A stretch of 64,000 nucleotides of DNA from contig JAWSVK010000001.1 of the NCBI GenBank assembly GCA_033851955.1, forward strand, positions 124,001-188,000. The letters run 5' to 3'. Under the pieces are notes generated by a model. The model searched no databases and was not told the origin of the DNA. It was given only the letters and a program-made list of their open reading frames with translations. Numbering within the stretch: the stretch's first letter is position 1; the number at the start of each line of letters is the position of its first letter. The position numbers and the translations under genes are program-made. This document shows positions 51,853-61,383 of this stretch, one piece after another. The DNA comes from Profundibacter sp033851955. GTDB lineage: Bacteria > Pseudomonadota > Alphaproteobacteria > Rhodobacterales > Rhodobacteraceae.

Positions 51853-53931
51853 TTATCGCAGTGCAGCTTCGATATTGCCGCCATCCACCGTCATCACATG
51901 GGCCGTGGTGCGGGTGGATAAGGCCAATGCCACAAAAGCATCTGCAACGTGGCGGGCTTCTACTTCGCGCTGGATCAGGTTGCCCGCCATATAGGTGCCC
52001 TCGTCAATGCCGCGGGCCTTGGCACGTTCTTTGATGAATTCATCATCCAACAGACCCGAACGAATGCGGTCGGCATTGATGCCGTTAACCCGCACCCCCA
52101 TGGGACCAAGTTCCAGCGCCAATTGGCGCAACAAAAAGAATGTGGCGGCCTTGGGCAGACCATAGGCGCCGAACCCCTTGCCGGGATTCACCGCTTGCTT
52201 TGAGACATTGAACAGCAATTGCCCACCGCGCCCTTGGGTCTCGAACACTTGGGCGGTGGCCTTGGCAAAGGCTTGATGGGCGAAAAAGTTCAACTCAAAA
52301 CTTTTGCGCAGCAAAGCGTCGTCCAAACCGATCATCTCACCCGTCCAAGCCGCGCCCGCGTTGGACACCAACACATCCAATCCGCCGAACCGCGCCACAC
52401 AGGCACAAACAGCCTTACCTGCGGCCCCATCAGAGGTGATGTCGAGCGCAATGCCGTCGTGATTTGGACCAAGCGCATCCAGCGCCACGCTCAGCGCTTC
52501 TTGGCCAAAATCGACCAAAAAGATATTGGCCCCAAGGGCAGCAAAGGCTTGGGCGCTGGCCAACCCGATGGCCCCGCCGCCGCCTGTCACCAGCACGATT
52601 TGCCCATCCATACGGGCGGGTTTACGGCTGGACAGCTTTGCTTGCTCCAGCGACCAATATTCCATGTCAAACAAATCAGCCTCGCCAACCGGATGAAAAC
52701 CACCCCATTCCGCGCCGCAATCCTCGGCTTGGCTCATGGCAGCTATGTTTTGTTCGGCCAAATCGGCCGCGATCCCTGCCGCCGCAGCATTTGTACCCAT
52801 GCCGATGAGGCCAACACCCTCAACCCAAGCCAGATCCGGCACCGGATTTAACATGGTCTTGCCGCCGCCAACACGGCTGTTGTTTTTCTCAAAATACGAT
52901 TTGTAATCAGCAATATAGCTGTCTACAGCCTCCCCAATAGCCGCGGCACCACCCGCCAAGGTCTTGGCGTTCAGCACCAACGGATAATTTTTTGTACGGA
53001 TCACATGGTCTGGGGTTGCGACACCGCGTTTTGCCAATTCTTCAACATCATCACGGGCAAAAAATTCTTGAACATTGCCGCCTGCCCGCAAGTCCATCAC
53101 TGGCATTGGCGCATCGCGGCTGGCAAGGAAATCTGCACGCCGATCCCCCAAAATACCGCGCAATACCGGCATCAAATTGATCGCCTTGGCCTGCATTTTT
53201 GGATCAGGCACGCTGGCGGTCTTAAGGGGTTTGCCGCACTTATTCTCTAGCCAATCGCTGACCATATTCACATGGGTGATCATCAGATCATAGGCGGTTT
53301 TGGCATCCTCTGCGAAACTGAAATAGCCGTGATTGAGCAGCAAAAGCCCCTCAACAGCCGGATTGGCCTCATAGATTTCGACCGCCGCTTTGCCCAGATC
53401 GAAACCCGGCATGTAAAACGGCACGATGCCAACTTTATCGCCGAAAATTTCCGCTACAGCCACGGCGGCGTTGGGCAGATCGGCAAGGGCCAGCATGGCG
53501 GTGGCGTGGCTGTGGTTGATAAATCGATGCGGCAGATAGGCATGCAACAGCACCTCGACCGACGGTGTAGGGCCGCTGGCGTCCAGCATGTTACAGCGCA
53601 CAGCGTTGACCATGTCCTCGTCCGACAGCGCTTTTAATCCACGCAACGCAAGTAACGGCTCCAAACGAACGCCGGGCATTGTGGCGGGTTCGATCATCGC
53701 CAAATCATGACCACTGCCTTTGATGTGCAGCACGGAAATGTCGTCACCGAACAGGTCTTTACGCATGACCTTGCAAGATGTGTTGCCACCGCCATGTTGC
53801 ACCAACGCTTGATCAGCGCCCAGCAAGCGCGATGCATATGATTGCACGGCCAAGGCCTGATCCGCTGGATCATCACCAGCATCTACAGCGATTTTATTTG
53901 CTTTTGTATCATTCCAGCGGTTTGCAACCAT
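51853..53931 (-). CDS. bifunctional class II aldolase/short-chain dehydrogenase
   Basis: The protein has 692 residues. Residues about 20-400 are a RhaD/FucA-type class II aldolase with QHGGGNTSCKV, HIKGSGHDLAMI, a zinc-binding FINHSHATAML and LLLNHGYFSF. Residues 425-690 are an SDR with GGGGAIGLASAQAFAALGA, SNAGAAWTG and the catalytic Tyr-x3-Lys in YGLPKAATF. Related fusions (RhaEW-type) cleave a ketose-1-phosphate to DHAP plus an aldehyde and then oxidise or reduce the aldehyde. No rhamnose isomerase or kinase is here; MtnK and MtnA are. A 5-deoxyribulose- or methylthioribulose-1-phosphate substrate is therefore my preferred inference. Confidence 0.88.
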   Translation of the reverse strand: MVANRWNDTKANKIAVDAGDDPADQALAVQSYASRLLGADQALVQHGGGNTSCKVMRKDLFGDDISVLHIKGSGHDLAMIEPATMPGVRLEPLLALRGLKALSDEDMVNAVRCNMLDASGPTPSVEVLLHAYLPHRFINHSHATAMLALADLPNAAVAVAEIFGDKVGIVPFYMPGFDLGKAAVEIYEANPAVEGLLLLNHGYFSFAEDAKTAYDLMITHVNMVSDWLENKCGKPLKTASVPDPKMQAKAINLMPVLRGILGDRRADFLASRDAPMPVMDLRAGGNVQEFFARDDVEELAKRGVATPDHVIRTKNYPLVLNAKTLAGGAAAIGEAVDSYIADYKSYFEKNNSRVGGGKTMLNPVPDLAWVEGVGLIGMGTNAAAAGIAADLAEQNIAAMSQAEDCGAEWGGFHPVGEADLFDMEYWSLEQAKLSSRKPARMDGQIVLVTGGGGAIGLASAQAFAALGANIFLVDFGQEALSVALDALGPNHDGIALDITSDGAAGKAVCACVARFGGLDVLVSNAGAAWTGEMIGLDDALLRKSFELNFFAHQAFAKATAQVFETQGRGGQLLFNVSKQAVNPGKGFGAYGLPKAATFFLLRQLALELGPMGVRVNGINADRIRSGLLDDEFIKERAKARGIDEGTYMAGNLIQREVEARHVADAFVALALSTRTTAHVMTVDGGNIEAALR

Positions 53932-53983
53932 AACGCACCTATGTAATTTGAATTAGTGATTTGGCCGCACGAACGGGCCATGT

Positions 53984-54012
53984 TTTGACAATTGTCAGCA
54001 TATGGTGTCAAA
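53984..54012. promoter_or_regulatory. palindromic operator between aldolase/SDR and SorC-type regulator
   Basis: TGACAATTGTCA (53986-53997) is a perfect 12-bp palindrome. An overlapping, wider inverted repeat is TTTGACA (53984-53990) with TGTCAAA (54006-54012). The TTGACA/TGTCAA half-sites recur in the other divergent gap of the island (57452-57469). Likely bound by the SorC/LsrR-type regulator; binding is inferred. Confidence 0.65.
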
Positions 54013-54030
54013 TATAAAAAAGGAAGCGGA

Positions 54031-55005
54031 ATGGCAACAGTAACACGCAGAAGATCATCGAGACAAGTTTCAGGCGAGAGCATCGTGATCGAGGCGGCGT
54101 GGCTCTATTACCATGACGGGTTGAACCAGACCGATATTGCCACCCAATTGGGGGTATCGCGGGCGACAGTGGTCAATTATTTGCAAGAGGCCAAGGAACG
54201 CGGGTTCATTCGTATCAGCCTGGACCCGAAAGCCTTCACCACCCATGAATTGGCCCAAGATTTACAAAACCGTTTCGGGCTGACGGCGGCTTTTGTTGTG
54301 CCCGACGGGATCACTGGTGATGAGGACGCATTGCTGCGGGTTGCCCGCGGGGCGGCGGAATGGTTGCCCAGCCTGCTGAACTCCGGCGACAGGTTGGGCG
54401 TTTCTTGGGGACGGACCGTCTATGAGGTGGCCGAGGCGATGGCGCAGAGCCAGACCACTGGCGTGACCGTATCGCAATTGGTCGGCTCCATGGCGACGCC
54501 CTATGGGTTCACGGCTGAAATTTGCTCGGCCCATATGGCGCAGCGGTTGGGGGCCAACTTGATCAATCTGCATGCGCCAGCAATTTTGTCAGACCCCGAT
54601 TTGGCCAGACGCTTACGAGCCGAGCCGATTATCCGCGCACAGATAGACGCCCTAAGTCATTGTAACAAAGCTATTTTCGCTGCTGGCTCCAGTGACCACA
54701 GCAGCCATATTGTTGGCGCGGGCATTGCCAGTCATGCGGATTTGGATTGGTATATCAGCCAAGGCGCTGCCGGCGTTTTATGTGGCCGGTTTATTGATGC
54801 TAAAGGTCGGTTCATATCAGGTGATATGGATGAGCGTATGATTGGGGTCGAGCTGGACAAATTGCTCGGGCTGGATATGGGGTTGCTGGTGTCGGTGGGC
54901 TACGACAAAATCCAACCCATGCTGGCGGCGATTGCGGGTGGCTATGTGACCCATGTGGTCACCAGTGCGACGACGGCCGAGGGGATGCTGGCGGCCAGCG
55001 CCTAA
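54031..55005 (+). CDS. SorC/LsrR-family sugar-phosphate-responsive regulator
   Basis: ATG 54031 with AAGGAAG upstream gives 324 residues. The N-terminal helix-turn-helix (about 18-60) is AWLYYHDGLNQTDIATQLGVSRATVVNYLQEAKERGFIR split across two helices, very like LsrR. The C-terminal sugar-binding domain (70-320) has GDRLGVSWGRTVYEVAEA, LVGSMATP and GGYVTHVVTSATTAEGML near the end. Family members are released from DNA by phosphorylated sugars. It sits between two catabolic operons that share palindromic half-sites and is probably the island's regulator, with a phosphorylated pentose or AI-2-like molecule as inducer. Confidence 0.9.
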   Translation: MATVTRRRSSRQVSGESIVIEAAWLYYHDGLNQTDIATQLGVSRATVVNYLQEAKERGFIRISLDPKAFTTHELAQDLQNRFGLTAAFVVPDGITGDEDALLRVARGAAEWLPSLLNSGDRLGVSWGRTVYEVAEAMAQSQTTGVTVSQLVGSMATPYGFTAEICSAHMAQRLGANLINLHAPAILSDPDLARRLRAEPIIRAQIDALSHCNKAIFAAGSSDHSSHIVGAGIASHADLDWYISQGAAGVLCGRFIDAKGRFISGDMDERMIGVELDKLLGLDMGLLVSVGYDKIQPMLAAIAGGYVTHVVTSATTAEGMLAASA

Positions 55006-55019
55006 GCCATTCACCACCT

Positions 55020-56120
55020 TTAGGGCAACACCTTATCCGGAAACAACGCGGCCAAACCATCAGCGGAGGCCGGACAGATCCCGCGTTCGGTGATCAATCC
55101 AGTGATCAGACGGCGCGGTGTGACGTCAAAGGCTGGATTGCCACCCGGGGTGCCATCGGGGCTGATTTGAACCTCGCCAATGCTGCCATCAGCCAGTTTG
55201 CCCTGAACATGGGTGACCTCGGTGTCAGTGCGCTCTTCAATCGGGATTTCGGCCACGCCGTCTTTGACAGTCCAGTCAATGGTTGGTGATGGCAGCGCGA
55301 CGTAAAATGGCACATCGTTGTCTTGGGCGGCCAGCGCTTTCAGATAGGTGCCGATTTTGTTGCAAACATCGCCATGCGCCGTGGTGCGATCCGTGCCAAC
55401 GATGCACAGATCGACCTGCCCGTGTTGCATCAAATGCCCGCCCGCATTGTCAACGATCAGGTGGTGCGCAATGTCATGGCTGTTCATTTCCCACGCCGTC
55501 AGCAGTGCGCCCTGATTGCGCGGACGGGTTTCGTCGATCCAGATATGCACCGGAATGCCGGCCTGATGGGCGTGATACATCGGCGAGGTCGCCGTGCCCC
55601 AATCCACCGTCGCCAGCCAGCCCGCGTTACAGTGGGTCAGAATGTTGATCACCTCTCCAGGTTTTTTGCGGGCGGCGATTTCCTTAATTATTCCAAGGCC
55701 GTGCAAGCCAATCTGACGATTGCATTCGACATCCTCATCACAAATCTGATGGGCCCGCGCAAAAGCAGCGGCGGCGCGCTTGCCCTCGGGCAAGGGTTGT
55801 AAAATCGCCGTCATGTCATCCAAAGCCCACCGCAGATTGATCGCGGTTGGGCGGGTTTCATGCAGGATGTCCCATGTTTGCGACAAGGACGCGTCCGATG
55901 GGTCCAGCGCCATTTGCACCGCCACACCATAAGCGGCCGTTGCCCCGATCAGCGGCGCGCCGCGCACCCACATATCACGGATCGCGACCACGAAATCATC
56001 ACGAGTGACCAAATCAACGACACGAAATTCATGCGGTAACCAACGCTGGTCAATGATCTGAACTTGTCCGCTTGCCTGATCGAACCAGATCGAGCGGTAA
56101 TGTTTGTCAGCTACTTTCAT
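55020..56120 (-). CDS. mtnA: S-methyl-5-thioribose-1-phosphate isomerase (MtnA-type)
   Basis: The protein has 366 residues of the MtnA/eIF2B-like family. The active-site cysteine is Cys164 in LTHCNAGWLA and the aspartate is Asp244 in VGTDRTTAHGDVCNKIGTY; RGAPLIGATAAYGVA near 53-67 is also typical. It converts methylthioribose-1-phosphate (or 5-deoxyribose-1-phosphate) to the ribulose-1-phosphate. It overlaps mtnK as ATGA, so kinase and isomerase are co-translated. MtnB, MtnC and MtnD are absent here, which favours the aldolase (DHAP shunt) route over full methionine salvage. Confidence 0.92.
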   Translation of the reverse strand: MKVADKHYRSIWFDQASGQVQIIDQRWLPHEFRVVDLVTRDDFVVAIRDMWVRGAPLIGATAAYGVAVQMALDPSDASLSQTWDILHETRPTAINLRWALDDMTAILQPLPEGKRAAAAFARAHQICDEDVECNRQIGLHGLGIIKEIAARKKPGEVINILTHCNAGWLATVDWGTATSPMYHAHQAGIPVHIWIDETRPRNQGALLTAWEMNSHDIAHHLIVDNAGGHLMQHGQVDLCIVGTDRTTAHGDVCNKIGTYLKALAAQDNDVPFYVALPSPTIDWTVKDGVAEIPIEERTDTEVTHVQGKLADGSIGEVQISPDGTPGGNPAFDVTPRRLITGLITERGICPASADGLAALFPDKVLP

Positions 56121-57391
56121 GGGTGTTTTCCCTCATTGATCCTGATTACTTGTGAAATCACGCTGTCCATATCCGTAAATGCGGCCCGATCGACGGTGAG
56201 CGCGCGCCCCAACCGCAAGCCCCTGCCCTCGCAGTCTGCCCGCAAGGCCTCATCCTCGATGGTATCGTATTCGGCGATATGTGCCAAACTTAGGGTGCGG
56301 CGGATGATCTCGACACCAGCGAATCCCAGCGTGTCTTGGAAAATGGCATCAAGTCGCGCCTGCAAAGCCTTTTCCGATGCCTGATCATCGCCCTGATCCT
56401 CAAACAAGGTGTGTTGATAGAGGATGCCATCGCGTTCACTGTGCCAAAGGCGGGCGAATTCGGTGCAAAATCCGCTCCAGATGTCCTCCACCACCTGCAA
56501 TATCCAGTCTTGATAGTCCGCACGGTCATCCGTCCGGGTGGCATGGCCGGGTTGGGCGTAGTAGGCCATGAAAAAGTTGGCCAACAACATGCCCACATCA
56601 AACCCCATTGGCCCGTAGGTGGCAAATTCGGGGTCGATCACCATGGTTTCGGTGTCGGTGACCATGATTGATCCGGTGTGCAGATCGCCATGCAGCATGG
56701 TTTCGGCGTTGTTGACGAACTTGGCTTTCATATCTTGAGCGGCGACTTTTAGATCAATGTCGCGGCGCATCTCGGCGACCAAACCGTCCAGTCCGGACGT
56801 GTGGTGGTTCAGCTCTGCCTCAAAATACGGGTCCGAAAACACTAGGTTTTCAGTGATGTCACACAGCTCACCATTGCCCGCGAACAGCGCCAGATCAGCT
56901 TTTTTACGCATAGGATCCATCGAAAGGTCCGAGCCACGGAACATGGTGCGGGCAGTAAAAACACCCATCACAGCCGCCAAGCCGTCATGTTTCACACCCG
57001 CCATCAACGAATGGCGCAAAATGATATGCGGTTGCAAAAACTGCATCACGATCATCGCTTGTTCTTCGTCAAAATGATAGATTTCCGGCACCAAACCCGG
57101 TGCGCGCGCCGCTTGCCGCGTAAGGGCGTGATACTCAAAATAGGCGCGTTTCAGCGGCAGTGGCCAGCTGTCCCCCACCAACCGGACATAGGGCAGTGCC
57201 TGTTTCACAATCACAGCACCACTTGCACTTTGGACGATGAACACAAGGTTCAGATTACCGTCGCCGACCTCTTGGGCGGTCCATGAACTCGGGTCCAAGC
57301 CCAACAAATCAGTCACCGAATTGAGCGTCGCCAGACGTGGGGCAATCGTCTCAACGGTTAGGGGTTCGTAGTTAGAGTCTTGGTCAGACAC
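56117..57391 (-). CDS. mtnK: S-methyl-5-thioribose kinase (MtnK-type)
   Basis: The protein has 424 residues with an aminoglycoside-phosphotransferase fold. The catalytic loop is LHGDLHTGSIMV (Asp236) and the metal-binding segment is VIDPEFATYGPMGFDVG (Asp253, Glu255). The N-terminal EVGDGNLNLVFIV is typical of MtnK and differs from the FGGY kinase LsrK. It phosphorylates C-1 of methylthioribose or 5-deoxyribose. It is transcribed divergently from the sugar ABC importer across a gap with a TGTCAAT/ATTGACA palindrome, so uptake and phosphorylation are probably induced together. Confidence 0.9.
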   Translation of the reverse strand: MSDQDSNYEPLTVETIAPRLATLNSVTDLLGLDPSSWTAQEVGDGNLNLVFIVQSASGAVIVKQALPYVRLVGDSWPLPLKRAYFEYHALTRQAARAPGLVPEIYHFDEEQAMIVMQFLQPHIILRHSLMAGVKHDGLAAVMGVFTARTMFRGSDLSMDPMRKKADLALFAGNGELCDITENLVFSDPYFEAELNHHTSGLDGLVAEMRRDIDLKVAAQDMKAKFVNNAETMLHGDLHTGSIMVTDTETMVIDPEFATYGPMGFDVGMLLANFFMAYYAQPGHATRTDDRADYQDWILQVVEDIWSGFCTEFARLWHSERDGILYQHTLFEDQGDDQASEKALQARLDAIFQDTLGFAGVEIIRRTLSLAHIAEYDTIEDEALRADCEGRGLRLGRALTVDRAAFTDMDSVISQVIRINEGKHP

Positions 57392-57451
57392 GGTGCGCTC
57401 CCTTGTCGTTTGCTTTCACATTTCTTGTAGCATTGTGTTCAGATCATCATT

Positions 57452-57491
57452 TGTCAATGGTGATTGACATTTGATAATTTCATCATACTAT
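57452..57491. promoter_or_regulatory. operator and plus-strand promoter between mtnK and the ABC importer
   Basis: TGTCAAT (57452-57458), 4 bases, ATTGACA (57463-57469) is a perfect inverted repeat. Its right arm contains TTGACA (57464-57469), which with TACTAT (57486-57491) at 16 bases makes a plausible promoter for the importer. A bound repressor would cover the -35 box. Confidence 0.6.
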
Positions 57492-57517
57492 CGCTGCTAT
57501 CTGAGGGGTGAGAAACC

Positions 57518-59041
57518 ATGCCAATGGCTGTTGTGGATATCAAAAAACTGACCAAAGCCTTTGGTGCAAACCAAGTGCTGCGCGGCATTGATCTTGAATT
57601 ACACAAGGGCGAAGTCACAGTATTGATGGGGGCCAATGGCGCTGGCAAATCCACGTTGGTCAAGGTGATCTGTGGCGTTCACCCTGCAGATTCTGGCAGC
57701 GTGACGATGCTGGGTCAGGATATGCAGATTGCCAGGCCGTCAGACGCATTGCGGGCCGGAATTGTCACCGTCCACCAAAACATCAACGATGGCGTGATCC
57801 CTGATTTGGACGTGGCCTCGAACCTGATGCTCGACACTTTGGCCGAACCCGGCAGCGGATTTTTCCTGAAGCGCAAAGATATCCGCGCCAAGGCCCGTAA
57901 ACTGGCCGCCTCAATGGGGTTGAACGTGGATGTCACCCAACCCGTCCGCGAATTGGCTTTGGCTGATCGGCAGTTGGTGGCGATTGCCCGCGCCATGGCC
58001 CATGAGCCAAAATTAATGATCTTAGACGAGCCGACATCATCGCTCTCGGCCACCGAAGCAGCCCGCCTGTTTACCCTGCTTGACCGCTTGCGCGATGCGG
58101 GCGTGGCCATTTTATACATCTCGCACCGCACATCGGACATTCACCGGATTGCGGACCGGATTGTCACCATGCGCGACGGAGAAATCACGGGAACCTTTGA
58201 TGAAAAGCCGCTGAATTATGAGGCCGCCGTCAGTGCCATGCTGGGACACAGCATGGAGGATATCGACCTCGACATCCAAGCTTCGGGTCAGCCGGTATTG
58301 CACCTGAATGATCTCCAAATCCGCCAGAACGCGCCCGTTATGAACCTGTCCATCCATGCAGATGAGGTTGTCGCAATCACTGGATTGGTTGGGGCTGGAA
58401 AATCTGAGCTGGCAGCAATTCTATACGGATTACAAGCGCCTGCATCAGGTTCCATGACCTTGCTGGGCGCACCCTATGCGCCGAAATCTCCGCGCCAGGC
58501 GATTGATGCCGGTGTGCATATGTGCGCCAAAGATCGCAGCAACAACGGTGTGTTGCAGGGTCATTCCTTGACCAAAAACATCACCACGCCGTTCCTGCAT
58601 CGGTTCTCAAACCTTTGGTTTGTCAATCGCCGCGCCGAGACCCGCGCCACACGTGACACCATTGCGGATTTGAACATCGTTTGTCAGTCCGAGCAGGACG
58701 ACATTGGCACCCTATCGGGGGGCAATCAGCAGAAAATCATGATCGGTCGCTGGCTGAGCCAACCGTCCGAGCTGTTGATACTGGACGAGCCATTTCAAGG
58801 CGTCGACATCAAAGCACGGCGCGACATTGGCGACAAAATTCGCGCCACAGCCAAAGGGCGCGCGACCCTCGTTATGGCCTCGGAGATGGACGAGGTGATG
58901 GAGATTGCCGACCGGATCATCGTGCTCACCGACAGCCAAGTGGTGGGCGAGCATCGCAACCGAGATTTGGATATTAAACAGGTGGTGGCGCAGGTCGCTG
59001 GTATCAGCCGCACAAACATTGACGCAACCGTGGACGGATAG
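57518..59041 (+). CDS. sugar ABC importer, ATP-binding protein with two NBDs
   Basis: The protein has 507 residues of the RbsA/LsrA type. NBD1 has GANGAGKSTLVKV, ALADRQLVAIARAM as a weak signature and LMILDEPTSSLS. NBD2 has the degenerate GLVGAGKSELAAI, LSGGNQQKIMIGRWL and LLILDEPFQGVD. It powers import of a pentose- or AI-2-like sugar with the permease and binding protein encoded next. GAGGGG precedes ATG 57518. Confidence 0.92.
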   Translation: MPMAVVDIKKLTKAFGANQVLRGIDLELHKGEVTVLMGANGAGKSTLVKVICGVHPADSGSVTMLGQDMQIARPSDALRAGIVTVHQNINDGVIPDLDVASNLMLDTLAEPGSGFFLKRKDIRAKARKLAASMGLNVDVTQPVRELALADRQLVAIARAMAHEPKLMILDEPTSSLSATEAARLFTLLDRLRDAGVAILYISHRTSDIHRIADRIVTMRDGEITGTFDEKPLNYEAAVSAMLGHSMEDIDLDIQASGQPVLHLNDLQIRQNAPVMNLSIHADEVVAITGLVGAGKSELAAILYGLQAPASGSMTLLGAPYAPKSPRQAIDAGVHMCAKDRSNNGVLQGHSLTKNITTPFLHRFSNLWFVNRRAETRATRDTIADLNIVCQSEQDDIGTLSGGNQQKIMIGRWLSQPSELLILDEPFQGVDIKARRDIGDKIRATAKGRATLVMASEMDEVMEIADRIIVLTDSQVVGEHRNRDLDIKQVVAQVAGISRTNIDATVDG

Positions 59042-59047
59042 ACAAGA

Positions 59048-60097
59048 ATGCAGAACGACAGCCCAGAAACAACCAAGGCCACGGCGCCCAAAAAATCGAT
59101 GGTCGATCATGCTATTCGCTACGGGTTTTTGACCCTATTGGCGGGCCTATTGATCTACTTCTCAATCGCCGCCGAGGGGTTTTTAAGCCCCTATAGTGCC
59201 GTGTTCATTTTCCAATCCGTGGCGATCACCGGTATTTTGGCTTTGGGCGTGACATTCACACTGGTGGTGGATGGGTTTGATCTGTCCATCGGCTCAACCG
59301 CGACATCGGCGTTAATGTTATCGGCCTATGTCATGGTGGTGTTGGAAATGGGCGCGGTGGCGGCTGTGCTGGCCTGTTTGGTGATGGGCGCGTTGATCGG
59401 TTTGGTCAACGGGTTGCTGATCGTCAAAATGAAAGTGCCGGACCTGCTGGCGACCCTTGGCATGATGTTTTTACTGATCGGGCTGCAACGCATCCCGACC
59501 GAAGGGCGCTCGATTGCCACCGGTATGAAACTGCCCGGCGGCGAAACAGCCAACGGCACCTTTGCACCCGAATTTCTTTGGCTTGGACGCAACCGGTTTG
59601 ATTTCTTTATCGACAACCTGATCCCTGTCTCGGTGGTCATTTTGGTCGTGGTTGCGGTACTGGTCTGGGTGTTTTTGGAGCTGACCCGCCATGGCCGGCT
59701 GATGTATGCTATCGGGTCCAACCAACGGGCCGCGGCCTTGGCGGGGACCAATGTGAACCGTTACAAAATCATCGCTTATATGATTTCTGGCGTGCTGGCC
59801 TCTGTTGGCGGCATATTGCTGTCAGCACGACTTGGCCGTGGTGATATTGCATCGGGCAACAACCTGCTGCTGGATTCAGTGGCCGCAGCGTTGATCGGAT
59901 TTGCCGTGCTGGGCGCGGCCAAACCAAATGCCTTTGGAACCGCAATCGGGGCGTTGTTTGTCGGCATCCTTTTGCAAGGGCTAACCATGATGAACGCGCC
60001 TTATTACACACAGGATTTTGTTAAGGGGGCGGTGTTGGTGATTGCCCTCATGTTCACCTTTGCGCTGACGGGTCGGCGCGGCGGATCTAACCATTAA
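59048..60097 (+). CDS. sugar ABC importer, permease
   Basis: The protein has 349 residues and 8-10 membrane helices, with the RbsC/LsrC-family segments TFTLVVDGFDLSIGS near 68-82 and LIGLVNGLLIVKMKVPDLLATLGMM around 115-140. The EAA-like loop is AIGSNQRAAALAGTNVNRYK. Only one permease gene is present, so it probably works as a homodimer, unlike LsrC/LsrD. It starts 6 bases after the ATPase stop. Confidence 0.92.
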   Translation: MQNDSPETTKATAPKKSMVDHAIRYGFLTLLAGLLIYFSIAAEGFLSPYSAVFIFQSVAITGILALGVTFTLVVDGFDLSIGSTATSALMLSAYVMVVLEMGAVAAVLACLVMGALIGLVNGLLIVKMKVPDLLATLGMMFLLIGLQRIPTEGRSIATGMKLPGGETANGTFAPEFLWLGRNRFDFFIDNLIPVSVVILVVVAVLVWVFLELTRHGRLMYAIGSNQRAAALAGTNVNRYKIIAYMISGVLASVGGILLSARLGRGDIASGNNLLLDSVAAALIGFAVLGAAKPNAFGTAIGALFVGILLQGLTMMNAPYYTQDFVKGAVLVIALMFTFALTGRRGGSNH

Positions 60098-60139
60098 AAA
60101 CCAAACTAAACCACAAAACTATTCATAGGGAGAACTGAA

Positions 60140-61192
60140 ATGAAACTATCAAGACGTATTGTTCTAAGTATGGCGGGCGGGCTTGCCGCACTTGCAACCG
60201 GCTTTGCCACCCCCACGTTGGCGGGCGACATGCCTGCCCCGTTTGACAACGCGGGTGATGTGAAAATCGCGTTGGTGCGCTACCTGTCCACCGGTGACTT
60301 TTTTCAGGCCTACCTTTCGGGTGTCGAGACCCAAGCCGCCGCCCTTGGGGTGGATTTGCGGGTGCTTGACAGCCGCCAAGACGCTGCCCTTCAGGCCGAT
60401 ATGGTTGATCAGGCCATCGCGCTTGGGGTGGATGGCATTATCATCCAACACGGGTTGACTGAATCCATGCAAGAGGCCGCACAGCGCGCGATTGATGCGG
60501 GCATTAAGGTTGTGGCCTTTGATGTGAATGTCGAAAATCCTGCCATTCCACAGATTGAGCAGTCCGACCGTGATCTGGCGCGATTGGCGCTGGAACAGGC
60601 GGTTGCCGACAATGGCACCTCGTTCAAAGCGGGTTATGTCTATGTGGCAGGCATCGCGCCGCTGGATCGGCGTGACGAGACTTGGATCAAGGTCAAGGCT
60701 GACAACCCAGGCATAGAAGAAGCCGCAGTGTTTGGCACATTGGACAACCCAATTGCCAATTCGGTCGCCAATCAGGCGCGTTCCGTGCTGCAAGCCAACC
60801 CCGACATCACCGTGATGTTTGCGCCCTATGATGAGTTCGCCAAGGGTGTGAAAATCGCCGTAGACGAGGCAGGCCTAAGCGAGCAGATCAAGATCTATTC
60901 GGCTGACGTTTCCACCGCCGATATTGCCGCGATGCGCGAACCAAACAGCGCATGGGCTGCGACCGCTGCGACAAATCCGGCCGTGGTTGGCGAGGCCTCG
61001 GTGCGGGCCTTGGCGATGTTGCTGGCTGGAGAGGATCCAGGCCACAATGTGATCATCCCACCAACCCTGATCACCCAAAAGGCATTGTTGGATGGCGACA
61101 TCAAAAGCATGGAAGAGCTGTCAGCGAAATTGCCCCAGTTTGCCCACGCGGATGTGGCTGTGCCCGCTTGGATGCCCCTGCCCCCGCGCTAA
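60140..61192 (+). CDS. sugar ABC importer, periplasmic substrate-binding protein
   Basis: The protein has 350 residues. Residues 1-28 are a signal peptide with an SRRIVLS segment, so Tat export is possible, ending TLAGD. The mature part is a periplasmic-binding-protein type I (RbsB-like) fold with KIALVRYLSTGDFFQAYLSG, MVDQAIALGVDGIIIQHG and AYDEFAKGVKIAV-like segments. It is not especially close to E. coli LsrB, so the sugar may differ from AI-2. It completes the importer cassette (ATPase, permease, binding protein). Confidence 0.9.
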   Translation: MKLSRRIVLSMAGGLAALATGFATPTLAGDMPAPFDNAGDVKIALVRYLSTGDFFQAYLSGVETQAAALGVDLRVLDSRQDAALQADMVDQAIALGVDGIIIQHGLTESMQEAAQRAIDAGIKVVAFDVNVENPAIPQIEQSDRDLARLALEQAVADNGTSFKAGYVYVAGIAPLDRRDETWIKVKADNPGIEEAAVFGTLDNPIANSVANQARSVLQANPDITVMFAPYDEFAKGVKIAVDEAGLSEQIKIYSADVSTADIAAMREPNSAWAATAATNPAVVGEASVRALAMLLAGEDPGHNVIIPPTLITQKALLDGDIKSMEELSAKLPQFAHADVAVPAWMPLPPR

Positions 61193-61383
61193 GGCAGACG
61201 GTCCAGATAATCAGCGGGGTCGCGGCACATTCGTCGCGGCCCTGCCGGAGGGTGCCAAACACGGTTTTGTCGCGCGCCTAGTTTTCCACTCCCATGCGCC
61301 TTGGCGATGGTTGCGACCACGGACAATCGGCCCTATGGCTGCTTTATCTTGCGCAATACGCGTCATTTTTTAGGAACCAAACT

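Noticed and set aside
51853..53931. L-rhamnose utilisation locus
   Set aside because: The aldolase/SDR fusion resembles rhamnulose-1-phosphate enzymes, but no rhamnose isomerase, rhamnulokinase or mutarotase is present; the kinase and isomerase beside it are MtnK and MtnA types.
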